DNA of 64,000 bases. Source: Bacteroidetes bacterium 2013_40CM_41_45 (GTDB lineage Bacteria > Bacteroidota > Bacteroidia > AKYH767-A > 2013-40CM-41-45). Under the pieces are notes generated by a model, which was not told the DNA's origin, did not search any database, and worked only from the letters and a program-made list of their open reading frames with translations. The stretch covers positions 310,001 to 374,000 of the forward strand of contig NGFH01000011.1 in assembly GCA_002215675.1 (NCBI GenBank), given 5' to 3'. A program made the translations under genes and the position numbers. This document shows, piece by piece, positions 47,843 to 57,978 of the stretch (the first letter of the stretch is position 1; the number at the start of each line of letters is the position of its first letter).

Positions 47843-50800
47843 GTGAACATGAAAAAAATAGTACTCACAAAAGTTTTCTCCGCCCTGATTTTCTTCACTG
47901 CTTCCTTTTTATTTCCATCGGTAACGAAAGCGGCTAATTATGCACTTGCTTCTCCAAATCCGGCAGTTCCTGCTCGCAATGTTTGTCCCAGTGCTTTAGA
48001 TACTATTGGTAAGTTTACTATTGTAGCTTCAGGTGCAAGCGGAAATAATTTTACAGCATTAAATAATATTCCTATTAATGGATTTACTGCAGGGAGTATT
48101 ACACAATTTCAACTGTTTAAGAGCACCGCGGTCAATAGTGTTGCACCAGCCGCACTTCCGCTTGCCACTGTAGTTGCTGGTGGCCCAGGAAATTATTCGT
48201 TTACCGGTTTCACTCTGGCGCTTGGAACAAGTGGAACCTGGACATTCTGGATTACCATGACTGTAGCAGCGAATCCTACAATTGGAAATGCTATAACGGT
48301 ATCAGCGTTTACCTGGGCAAACTTAACAATAACATCCGGAGTTTTATCTGGCAGCACTTCTGCCGGACTTGCACAAACAATCATAGGAATAACGTCACAG
48401 CCAACAGCCACAACAATTTGTTCCGGAAGCTCAGCAACTTTAAGCGTTGGAACGTCGGCAGGTCCTGCATGGACGTATCAATGGCAATATTTCAATGGTG
48501 CGACTTGGAATAATGTGGTTACTGGTACTCCTGCTGGGGTATCTTACGGTACTCCTACCTCAGCTACACTGACCATTAATGGATTATCAATCGCTGGCTC
48601 TTATCAATACCGGTGCATTATCGGAGGCGCTTGCGGATTAACCAGCGGTGTAGCTACTGTAACGGTATCCTCACCTGTGACTGTTCCTGCTCTTACCATA
48701 GAAGATTATGACCTCTTTGGAACCCCACTGGGAAACAATCCCACCATCTGCCAATTTCAGAGCGTAGATTTTTATGTAACTCTGCCTTATGAAAATACGG
48801 AGCCCAAAACATTTAAGTGGAAGAAAAACGGTGTTATACAATCTACGCAAAGCGCCACCAACCCTTCGCCTCCTGGAATTGCATGGAACTCTTCTACACT
48901 TGCTAATGGTGACGTGGTTAAACTGACCATAGTATTTACGGCTCCTCCTCCTTGCTACTCACCTGACAGTGTAACTTCTCAGAACATTACCTTCACGGTA
49001 ACTCCCAACCAGCCGCCGACGGTTACCGTTACAGACAATTCTGCAAACGACACCGTTTGCCATGGAAGCACCATTACGTTTACAGCCAATCCGCTTGAAG
49101 CAGGAGTTCCTACCTACGAATGGTACCTGGATGGTAGTTCTACCGGACCTCCAGGCCCTTCGTCAACGTATACCACATCCACATCCCTAATCAACGGCAA
49201 TCACCAAATCTTCTGCATTATGACTTCGGGGGATTATTGCGATTCACAAGACCCTGTATTTAATCCCACTGTGATTTCAGATACAACATTCTTCAATGTT
49301 GACCCATGCTTTTATTATATACCGGTTTCGGGAAGCTTAGGACCTTATACTACTTGTGGTTCGCCCTTCTATGATTCTCAGAACGATGTCCCGGTTCCTT
49401 ATGCCGCCAATGTTAACGGGCTGGTAAAATTCTGTCCTGCCGTTGCCGGGCAGTATGTAACCATTTCATTTACTTCATTAGCGCTTAACGATGCCGGTGA
49501 CCGCCTGAGAATTTTTTCCGGCACCCCTGCTTCAACATTGACAGCAGATACCAGCGCCGTTCCGCTTTTTAATGTAGCGGGTTTTGCCAGCAGTGCAGGA
49601 TGCGGCAGTGTAGTTACGTCTAATGTATCCGGTGGATGCCTCACCGCACATTTCCGCACAGATGCAGCGGGGGTTGCAGCCGGATGGGTTGCCAACATTA
49701 CATGTTCACCGACACCTTCAGCAGGACCACTTGCCGGAACTTCGTGTGCGCTGCCTACGGTTATTGCAGCGTTGCCTTACACGGTTACCAATCATACCAC
49801 ACAATGTTATCTTAATGATTATCAAAACCAGGCGGGAATCTGCAATACCAGCTACGCGGGTGAAGACCATGTTTATCAATATACAGCAACCGGTCCTGAA
49901 TGCACGAGCATCACTATTTCAGGAGCGAGTTCAGCAGCTCTTGCACTTGCAGTATACCAGGGCTGTCCGGGTTCGGGTGGTTCATGCATAACGCCTACTC
50001 CTCAAACCGGTAATTCATCAGCGCAAGTTACCTTCCCGGTTGCGGGCACTTATTATATTATTGTGGACGCTCCTTCAGGATTTGTTACCTACAATCTCAG
50101 TATTGTTTCATTTGGTGTAGCACCCGATAACGACCTTCCCTGCAATGCGCAGTATGTTGACCTAAGTGTTAATGTGAATGGAAATAATACCTGCACCGGA
50201 GCAGCTTCGGAACCGGGTAATCCAAGTTGCTGGACAGGCGGAGCATTAAATACGAACTGGTTTACTTTCACAGCCCCTCCATCGGGTTCTGTGCATATAC
50301 GTACAACGGCAGGAAGCATTGGCTCTACTCAGATTGCACTCTACAGTGGAACATGCAGTTCTCTCACAGAAATTTCCTGCAACCAGGCAGGTCCTTCCTG
50401 TGCCGGTGGCGGAACATTTACCTCCTCTGACATTATGTTTTCAGGACTTACTTCCGGTACAATATATTATATCAGGGTTGATGGCAGAAACAGCCAGACC
50501 GGAAACTACAGTTTGATTGTGGTTGACCAGACCGGGCCGCAGCCCTATGTAGACGGACAAGATTGTGTTGTGCCGATGACTGTTTGCAACAGCAATTTTA
50601 CGGTTGGAAACCCGGGCTTCCTTTGGACAGGATGGGTTTGCGATTATCCATCGAGCAACGGTACTTGCATGAGCGCGGGTGAACGTTCTTCAGCATGGTA
50701 TGTAATTAATATCAACGGTACAGGCAACTTTACTTATGCTATCAGCCCTCTCGGTTCCACGGATTACGACCATGTACTGTTCGATATTACCGGTTTGGGC

Positions 50801-52678
50801 CCCGACCAGGCAACGCGTGTTGCGGCTGCCTGCACTTTTATAAACAATGTTAATCTTGGCTCGGGCGGAGCTAATTGGGTCCGTTGTAACTGGAGCGCAC
50901 CGCAGGCCAGTGCATGCGGAACCACATACCAGACGGGATTGTGTATGGCGGCAGGCTTGCCTGCTTCTGCCGGTGCCGGAGGCCCCAACTTCAGCAGCGG
51001 TTATCCTGTAACGGCCGGAATGACACTTCTTCTTAATATCAGTAACTATACCCAAAACGCAACGGGATTTACGTTAGACTTCAATAACAACAGTAATGTT
51101 TCACCTATTACATACTCCAATCCGCCCAGTGTGCTTTACTGGACGGCAGGTGCCAACACTACCGACTGGTTTGACCCGGTTAACTGGGGAAACTGCGGTC
51201 CGCCTACCTGTAGCTCCACTGCTGTAATTACAACGGGCTCTTCATTTATGCCGGTAATTAATGCCAGTGGCGCTGTATGCCGCGACCTCGATATAAAAGC
51301 CGGCGCATCGGTAACCATCAACGCAGGAATTCAGCTTGACATTTGCAGAAACTACATCAACAACGGAAGTTTAATTGCTGCTCCTACCTCTACAGTAAGA
51401 GTAATGGGAACCGTACCTCAGTATTTTGACGGCAACATGATTGGAGCCAGCGCATTTGGAAATCTGTGGATGAACAAAACATCCAACCACATGACCATTC
51501 TTGACCATGCACGTGTAGCGGGCAATCTTACGCTCGGTAATGTTAGTGGCGGAAAAATTATTACCGGCAATAAAATTCTGTACAGCATTAATACAGCACC
51601 AGGCTCTGTAACATCAGGCGGACCGGGAAGTTATGTGGAAGGATTCTTTAGGCGAAATTTAAGCGGCACAGCCGGAACGTATTATTGGCCCGTTGGAACT
51701 TCTGCTATGGGATTCCAGCTTGCCGGCATTCAGTTTTACGGAACAAATTCCATCGGTAACATACTTGGTTACTTTACGGGCGTGCCAATTCCAATTCAAC
51801 CCGGGCCTTTAGGACCGGAATGCCCCACCAATGATTTTTCTACTATGGCTCCGCTTAACAACGGTTACTGGACTATGACGGCTGACGTAAATGCCGGTTC
51901 TGCAACATACAAGATGACGTTGTACAATTTGAACTATAGCAATAGTTCGGGAGCTAATGCGTGGACGGTGTTAAAGGCACCTACTGCTGCCGGGCCCTGG
52001 ACATTAAGCGGTAATTGTATAGCCAGCACTGCTGCCGCTACAGCGCGTGATAACATGACTGGATTTTCTGTGTTCGCTTCAGGGCAATCAGGAGCTCCTC
52101 TGCCTATAGCGCTCCTTACCCTTACAGCCAGCTTGGAAAACACAGGCGTATCGGTGAACTGGCAAACGGCAAGTGAAATAAACAATGACCACTTTGAGAT
52201 TGAACGCAGTCGTGATGGAGAGCATTTTGAAAAAATTGGAATAAAGACCGGAGCAGGCAATTCCACGGTAAATTTATTCTACTCTCAGTATGACCCCAAT
52301 CCGTATAGTGGCATCAATTACTATCGTCTAAAACAGGTTGACTTTGACGGAACATTTAGTTACTCCGACAAGGTATACGTAGTGGTGAATCCCGAAGCAG
52401 GTATGGTTAGCGTGTATCCGAATCCGGCACAAACCGATTTGTGGTGCAACCTTTATACCGATGGCTCCGGCAAACTGCAGTTCGAAATTATGGACGTACT
52501 TGGTAAAACGTATACAACAGAAATCCGTGATGCAAAGAAGGGGCTGAATGAAGAAATGAAATTCAACATCAGCAATCTTCCGCAGGGCGTATATTTTATC
52601 AGGGTAAGGCCGCTGGATGGCAGCAGCATTATACCCTCAACGCAGATGCGTTTTGTAAAACAGATGAAAGAAGAATAA
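47843..52678 (+). CDS. Giant multidomain secreted protein with Ig/PKD-like, CUB-like and pre-peptidase C-like domains and T9SS tail
   Basis: PVSGSLGPYTTCGSPFYD...RLRIFSGTPAS (CUB-like), GTYYIIVDA and GTIYYIRVDG (PPC-like), C-term MVSVYPNPAQTDLWCN...GVYFIRVRP. Confidence 0.8.
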   Translation: MNMKKIVLTKVFSALIFFTASFLFPSVTKAANYALASPNPAVPARNVCPSALDTIGKFTIVASGASGNNFTALNNIPINGFTAGSITQFQLFKSTAVNSVAPAALPLATVVAGGPGNYSFTGFTLALGTSGTWTFWITMTVAANPTIGNAITVSAFTWANLTITSGVLSGSTSAGLAQTIIGITSQPTATTICSGSSATLSVGTSAGPAWTYQWQYFNGATWNNVVTGTPAGVSYGTPTSATLTINGLSIAGSYQYRCIIGGACGLTSGVATVTVSSPVTVPALTIEDYDLFGTPLGNNPTICQFQSVDFYVTLPYENTEPKTFKWKKNGVIQSTQSATNPSPPGIAWNSSTLANGDVVKLTIVFTAPPPCYSPDSVTSQNITFTVTPNQPPTVTVTDNSANDTVCHGSTITFTANPLEAGVPTYEWYLDGSSTGPPGPSSTYTTSTSLINGNHQIFCIMTSGDYCDSQDPVFNPTVISDTTFFNVDPCFYYIPVSGSLGPYTTCGSPFYDSQNDVPVPYAANVNGLVKFCPAVAGQYVTISFTSLALNDAGDRLRIFSGTPASTLTADTSAVPLFNVAGFASSAGCGSVVTSNVSGGCLTAHFRTDAAGVAAGWVANITCSPTPSAGPLAGTSCALPTVIAALPYTVTNHTTQCYLNDYQNQAGICNTSYAGEDHVYQYTATGPECTSITISGASSAALALAVYQGCPGSGGSCITPTPQTGNSSAQVTFPVAGTYYIIVDAPSGFVTYNLSIVSFGVAPDNDLPCNAQYVDLSVNVNGNNTCTGAASEPGNPSCWTGGALNTNWFTFTAPPSGSVHIRTTAGSIGSTQIALYSGTCSSLTEISCNQAGPSCAGGGTFTSSDIMFSGLTSGTIYYIRVDGRNSQTGNYSLIVVDQTGPQPYVDGQDCVVPMTVCNSNFTVGNPGFLWTGWVCDYPSSNGTCMSAGERSSAWYVININGTGNFTYAISPLGSTDYDHVLFDITGLGPDQATRVAAACTFINNVNLGSGGANWVRCNWSAPQASACGTTYQTGLCMAAGLPASAGAGGPNFSSGYPVTAGMTLLLNISNYTQNATGFTLDFNNNSNVSPITYSNPPSVLYWTAGANTTDWFDPVNWGNCGPPTCSSTAVITTGSSFMPVINASGAVCRDLDIKAGASVTINAGIQLDICRNYINNGSLIAAPTSTVRVMGTVPQYFDGNMIGASAFGNLWMNKTSNHMTILDHARVAGNLTLGNVSGGKIITGNKILYSINTAPGSVTSGGPGSYVEGFFRRNLSGTAGTYYWPVGTSAMGFQLAGIQFYGTNSIGNILGYFTGVPIPIQPGPLGPECPTNDFSTMAPLNNGYWTMTADVNAGSATYKMTLYNLNYSNSSGANAWTVLKAPTAAGPWTLSGNCIASTAAATARDNMTGFSVFASGQSGAPLPIALLTLTASLENTGVSVNWQTASEINNDHFEIERSRDGEHFEKIGIKTGAGNSTVNLFYSQYDPNPYSGINYYRLKQVDFDGTFSYSDKVYVVVNPEAGMVSVYPNPAQTDLWCNLYTDGSGKLQFEIMDVLGKTYTTEIRDAKKGLNEEMKFNISNLPQGVYFIRVRPLDGSSIIPSTQMRFVKQMKEE

Positions 52679-52696
52679 CATTTTTGGTTTATCGTA

Positions 52697-52729
52697 ACAG
52701 CCCACTGCACAAACAGTGGGCTGTTTTAT
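52697..52729 (+). terminator. Rho-independent terminator
   Basis: ACAGCCCACTG-CACAAA-CAGTGGGCTGTTTTAT. Confidence 0.85.
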
Positions 52730-53012
52730 ATCTGCTATTTTTATTTCTGTTCCCGCAAAAAGAAAAGATGAAAAAATATCATGATTATGTACCATAAACA
52801 ATGGTTTTTCGTAACACGAAAAGTGATGTCTGCACACATATTGTTGCCTTTTACGGAAAAGTTAATAAATTTGAATTTTCTAATTTGGAAATAATAATTT
52901 CTTAAGTTAACTTTAACGCGTGAATTGCATATCTGTTTTTTCCACTGACCAGGAAAACTTGGAAACATTTCACATTGGTTGCATTTATTTAACATTTTAA
53001 ATCACTGAGAGT

Positions 53013-56000
53013 ATGAAAAATAATTACTCCACATTTAAAGATTTAACGACAAAGGCAGGTAAAGTATTGGCGTCTGCGGTGTTTGCCGTTGTTCTATTGT
53101 TTCCGTCTGTAACAAAAGCGGCAAACTATGCACTTGCATCTGCTAATCCGGCATTTCCTGCTACAAATTATTGCCCAAATACAACGAGAGATACAATATA
53201 TAAATTTACTCTTACAGCCTCTCTGAGCACGGGGAACAGTTTTACGGGTTTGAATTTTACAACAAACGCTGGTTATGTTGCTTCAAGTGTAACGCAATTT
53301 CAGTTATTTAGAGGTGGTGCTGTTAATAATGCCTTAGCTTCTGCAGCAGTTGTTTTGGTTACAGTCGCTGCCACAGGTCCAGGGGTTCAGACATTTCCGG
53401 CATTTAGTCTCCCCCTCGGAACGAGCGGCACGTGGACTTTTTGGATTACTATGGATGTTGCTGCAGCCCCAACAATTGGAAATACAATAACTGTTGCAGC
53501 TCTTACCACTGCCAATTTAACCATTCCTAGCTCAACAAAATCGGGTAGCGCATCTGCAGGAGGAACTGAAACAATTATCGGAATAACTTCGCAACCCAGT
53601 ACTTCAGGTTCTGTGTGCGCTGGCAGTCCGGTTACTGTTAATATCTCAACTTCTGCAGGACCTGCATGGACTTACCAATGGACATATTTAGGTGTTCCTG
53701 TGGTTAATGGATCACCGGCAGGAGCAGTTTATACAAATCAAAGCACGTCTTCATTAACCATTAATGGGTTGGCGGCAGGCAGCTATTCATATCGCTGTAA
53801 TGTGGGTGGAGCTTGCACTATTACAAGCAATCCCGTGACAGTAACGGTGCAGCCAATGTCAACCTGGAGTCCCCAGATTGATGCGTATGTAAATGCCAAT
53901 GTAGGATATTATCTGCAGCCGGGAGACCCTAATAATGTTACCATGTGCTTTCGTACCAGTGTTGACTTTTCGCTATGGGGAGGATTTCCTCCAGTGCCTT
54001 CATATACCTTGCAATGGAAGGTAAATAATACGGTGGTGGGTTCTATACCTCCTGTAACGTACTCGACCAACTTATTAAATAACGGAGATTCGGTTTCCCT
54101 TGTGTTTGCCAATCTGGGAACGCAATGTTACAATTCTCCAACGGTCAGTAATAAATGGTACTTTACTGTTTATCCCAGCGACCCGCCGGATGCAATAAGT
54201 GCTACCATATCCCCTCCGCCCTATTGTATTGGCCAAAATATAACCTTCGCCGGAACCGTTGGAGGGCAACTGGGAAGCACACCAACATACCGGTGGCTGG
54301 ATAATGATATTCCTATCACGGGAGCCACTGGTTTAAGTTACACCGGAACATTTACAGCAGGCACTCATCCTATAAGCTTTGTTGTCCAGTCCAGCGATAC
54401 CTGCTCCAGCCCTCAGACAGATACTCTGTTTGTTACTAATCTTGCTGTGGGTCTGTGTTATGACACCATGCCTACTTCAGGTTGGTCAACCATAACCCGC
54501 TGCGGTGGTGTTTTCTATGATGACGGTGGTCCCGCAGGATTTTATTCTAATGCAAACAGCACCGGCTTGCTCACCATTTTGCCTGCCACTCCGGGACAGT
54601 ATGTTACTGTGACATTTACATCATTTTCTTCGGAATTAAATATTGACCGTCTCCGTATATTTAGCGGCACTGATACCAGCACTTTCCTGGGTCAGCTTAC
54701 CGGAACCGGTGCGGCCTGCGGAACATTTACTTCGGCCTCTGGCAGTGGCGGCCTTACTTTTAAATGGATTACCAACGGAACAATTAACGGCGCAGGTTGG
54801 GTTGCCAACCTGGGGTGCAGTCCCACTCCATCGGTTGTCACCCCCGGAATGAACTGCTCAAACCCCGTTAATATAGCAACGCTTCCATATTCTATTGCCG
54901 GGCAAACCAATACTTGTTTCAGCAACAGCCATGTTTCGGGCATGGGATGCGCAACAACGAATGTGGGCGGCAACGATAATTTTTACAAATACGTTGCAAC
55001 AGGGCCAGAGTGCATTACAATATTTGTAAATAATGCAACCAATAATCTCATCAGTCTGAATGTTTACGAGGGATGCCCGGGTGCTGTGGGTACAATATGC
55101 CGTGCATTTTGGAGTACCGCCGTGGGTGGATCGCTTGGAGGGCAGGTAACATTGCCCAACCCGGGGATTTATTATTTTGTAGTGGATGCAAATACAGGGG
55201 TTACGTTTAGTTACAATCTTAATGTCAATAGCTTTGGTTCAGCGCCATTGAATGATTTGCCTTGTAATGCCGAAGTATTGATACAGACTGTCCCGCACTT
55301 TGATGACAACTCCTGTGCCGGAACCGAATCAGGAGGAGGAGTGAACAACGCAAATTGTGTGTCAGGAAATATTAACTCTTTGTGGTATAGTTTCACTACA
55401 AACCCGGGTCAGACTTCTGCCCGAATAAGGTTTACCCGCGCATTGGGAACGTTGCCGGACCTTAATGTGCAGGTGTACTCAGGAACGTGCGGCGCTCTCT
55501 CATACATTTCGTGTAATGCACTTTCCATGAACGGTTTTTGGGATTGCCCTAATCAACCACAACTGCAGTTTGCAACATTACCCAGTACGATATATTTTAT
55601 TCGCGTGGATGGTTTAGGCAACGCCACGGGCAGTTACCAGATTGTTGTGGATGACCCACTTTCTGTGGTTCCGGCATACGGTTATGATTGTGGGAACCCT
55701 ATAGCTGTTAGCTCTGAAGTATGTACATACGGAACCCCTGCTTTCATTGGAGTTGGAGACCAGTGCGATTTTCCTACTAGCAACCTTGCTGGTTTCGCAG
55801 GGGAACGGGATGGAGTGTTCTTTTTGTTTCAAACAATCGCCGGCCAGAACGGTGTCAATTCTTTAACCTTTGATATTTATTCTGACCCTTCAGTTACAAC
55901 CGATTGGGATTTTATTATTTGGAATGTTACGTCTCAGTATCCGAGTAATATTTGTTCCTATATTTCAAATGGTTCTTCATGGAATACGGCTTCAGGCATG

Positions 56001-57854
56001 ATAAGTTCAAGCTGGGTGGATACATTTGCACCGCCTAATAACGGACACACAGGATGCCGGTCGACCGGAGTTACTCATCTCAATGGGTTTCCTTTTAATG
56101 CACCCATTCCTCTTTCAGGAACACAATGGTGGATGCTTTACATAAGTAATTTCCGTGTGGGGCAGTTTCCGTATGGGTTCACTCTCGACCTTAGATATGC
56201 CCCTGTCTCTACTAATGCTTCATATAATCCTACTGGTTCTGGAGCTGTAGTTTCAAATCCGTTAGCACCTCCTCAAATGATTTGGTGGACCGGGCAAGCC
56301 GGCAATACTGATTGGTTTAACATGACAAACTGGGGCGGCTGTGCAGTTCCGAGCTGCAGCAATAATACCAGTGCTACTGTTGCTTCATTTTATAGTCCAA
56401 GCAATCCGTTCTTTCCGTCTATTGGTGCGACAGGAGCGATTACGAAAAATTTAACTATCAGGCCATCGGGTTCATTGACTATAACTCCAGTAGGGCAGCT
56501 TGATGTTTGCGGTAACTGGCTTAACATAGGTACATTCACTGCGCAATCTGGTTCAACCGTTAGAGCCACCAGCGACCAGTTTCAGTATTTTGACGGCACC
56601 ATGTCTGGCAGCAGTGCATTCAGTAACTTGATTATGACTAAATCGCTTGCGCCTTTACGCCCTGTGACATTGTTTAACAAGGCAGAGGTGACCGGGGCTT
56701 TAACGCTTACGGCAGGCAAGATTATTACTAATGCAAAAGAGTTATATATAAGCAATAATACTCCTTCATTATTCACAGCACCCAACGGCAACAACAACAG
56801 TTACGTTCAGGGTAACCTGAGAAGGAGTATAAGCGCCTCAGGTGGCAGCTATGATTTTCCGGTGGGTATTGCGTCTTCGTACCAAAGAGCAAATATTAAT
56901 TTCACTACGGCTACAACCATACCGACTATTCTATCCTACTTTACCGGTACTGCAATTCCAATACAGCCGGGACCCATAGGACCGGAATGTCCCAACTATG
57001 ATTATTCTTCATTGGCCCCACTGAATAATGGCTACTGGACAATGAGCGCGTCTGCCAATGCAACTTCCGGAACCTATAATACAACCCTGTATAATACTAA
57101 TTACTCAAACAGCGGTGGTGCATTTGCATGGACTGTTTTAAAAGCAGCCACATCTGCAGGTCCCTGGTTGCTTAATGGTACCTGTGCGGGAGCAAGCACT
57201 GCAAACGCGACGGTAAGAAATAGTATGAACGGGTTCTCTGTATTTGCAGCAGGTCAGGCAGGCAATCCGGGTCCTGTGCCTGTAGAACTTCTTACTTTGA
57301 CAGCTAGTTTAGAAAATACAGGCGTATCCGTAAACTGGGAAACGGCAAGTGAAATCAACAACGACCATTTTGACATTGAGCGCAGCCGTGATGGAGAGCA
57401 TTTTGAAAAAATTGGAATAAAGACAGGAGGAGGCAATTCCACGATAAATTTATTTTACTCACAGTATGATCCAAACCCATACAGCGGTATCAATTACTAT
57501 CGCCTAAAGCAGGTTGACTTTGATGGAACGTTTAAATATTCGGATAAGGTATATGTGGTGGTGAACCCCGAAGCAGGTATGGTTAGCGTATATCCGAATC
57601 CGGCACAAACCGACTTGTGGTGCGACTTTTATACCGATGGTTCGGGCAAGCTTCAGTTCGAGATTATGGATGTGTTGGGAAAGACCTATTCAACCGAAGT
57701 TCGCGAAGCGAAGAAAGGCTTGAATGAAGAAATGAAATTCAACATCAGCAATCTTCCTCAAGGGGTATACTTTATCCGGGTAAGACCTCTTGACGGCAGC
57801 AGCATCATACCTTCATCACAGATGCGTTTTGTAAAACAGATGAAGGAGGAATAA
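53013..57854 (+). CDS. Paralog of 47843..52678: giant multidomain secreted protein with T9SS tail
   Basis: Same domain order, 1613 vs 1611 aa; C-term MVSVYPNPAQTDLWCDFYTDGSGKLQFEIMDVLGKTYSTEVREAKKG. Confidence 0.8.
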   Translation: MKNNYSTFKDLTTKAGKVLASAVFAVVLLFPSVTKAANYALASANPAFPATNYCPNTTRDTIYKFTLTASLSTGNSFTGLNFTTNAGYVASSVTQFQLFRGGAVNNALASAAVVLVTVAATGPGVQTFPAFSLPLGTSGTWTFWITMDVAAAPTIGNTITVAALTTANLTIPSSTKSGSASAGGTETIIGITSQPSTSGSVCAGSPVTVNISTSAGPAWTYQWTYLGVPVVNGSPAGAVYTNQSTSSLTINGLAAGSYSYRCNVGGACTITSNPVTVTVQPMSTWSPQIDAYVNANVGYYLQPGDPNNVTMCFRTSVDFSLWGGFPPVPSYTLQWKVNNTVVGSIPPVTYSTNLLNNGDSVSLVFANLGTQCYNSPTVSNKWYFTVYPSDPPDAISATISPPPYCIGQNITFAGTVGGQLGSTPTYRWLDNDIPITGATGLSYTGTFTAGTHPISFVVQSSDTCSSPQTDTLFVTNLAVGLCYDTMPTSGWSTITRCGGVFYDDGGPAGFYSNANSTGLLTILPATPGQYVTVTFTSFSSELNIDRLRIFSGTDTSTFLGQLTGTGAACGTFTSASGSGGLTFKWITNGTINGAGWVANLGCSPTPSVVTPGMNCSNPVNIATLPYSIAGQTNTCFSNSHVSGMGCATTNVGGNDNFYKYVATGPECITIFVNNATNNLISLNVYEGCPGAVGTICRAFWSTAVGGSLGGQVTLPNPGIYYFVVDANTGVTFSYNLNVNSFGSAPLNDLPCNAEVLIQTVPHFDDNSCAGTESGGGVNNANCVSGNINSLWYSFTTNPGQTSARIRFTRALGTLPDLNVQVYSGTCGALSYISCNALSMNGFWDCPNQPQLQFATLPSTIYFIRVDGLGNATGSYQIVVDDPLSVVPAYGYDCGNPIAVSSEVCTYGTPAFIGVGDQCDFPTSNLAGFAGERDGVFFLFQTIAGQNGVNSLTFDIYSDPSVTTDWDFIIWNVTSQYPSNICSYISNGSSWNTASGMISSSWVDTFAPPNNGHTGCRSTGVTHLNGFPFNAPIPLSGTQWWMLYISNFRVGQFPYGFTLDLRYAPVSTNASYNPTGSGAVVSNPLAPPQMIWWTGQAGNTDWFNMTNWGGCAVPSCSNNTSATVASFYSPSNPFFPSIGATGAITKNLTIRPSGSLTITPVGQLDVCGNWLNIGTFTAQSGSTVRATSDQFQYFDGTMSGSSAFSNLIMTKSLAPLRPVTLFNKAEVTGALTLTAGKIITNAKELYISNNTPSLFTAPNGNNNSYVQGNLRRSISASGGSYDFPVGIASSYQRANINFTTATTIPTILSYFTGTAIPIQPGPIGPECPNYDYSSLAPLNNGYWTMSASANATSGTYNTTLYNTNYSNSGGAFAWTVLKAATSAGPWLLNGTCAGASTANATVRNSMNGFSVFAAGQAGNPGPVPVELLTLTASLENTGVSVNWETASEINNDHFDIERSRDGEHFEKIGIKTGGGNSTINLFYSQYDPNPYSGINYYRLKQVDFDGTFKYSDKVYVVVNPEAGMVSVYPNPAQTDLWCDFYTDGSGKLQFEIMDVLGKTYSTEVREAKKGLNEEMKFNISNLPQGVYFIRVRPLDGSSIIPSSQMRFVKQMKEE

Positions 57855-57873
57855 CATTTTTTGGTTTATCGTA

Positions 57874-57910
57874 ACAGCCCACTGCATAAACGGTGGGCTG
57901 TTGTGTTTTT
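57874..57910 (+). terminator. Rho-independent terminator, duplicated copy
   Basis: ACAGCCCACTG-CATAAA-CGGTGGGCTGTTGTGTTTTT. Confidence 0.8.
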
Positions 57911-57978
57911 GACGCGCAGCACAAACCCCGTTGAATTTCTATCTTTGACCTCCCTTTCAAAAAAAATTTTTCCTGAAG

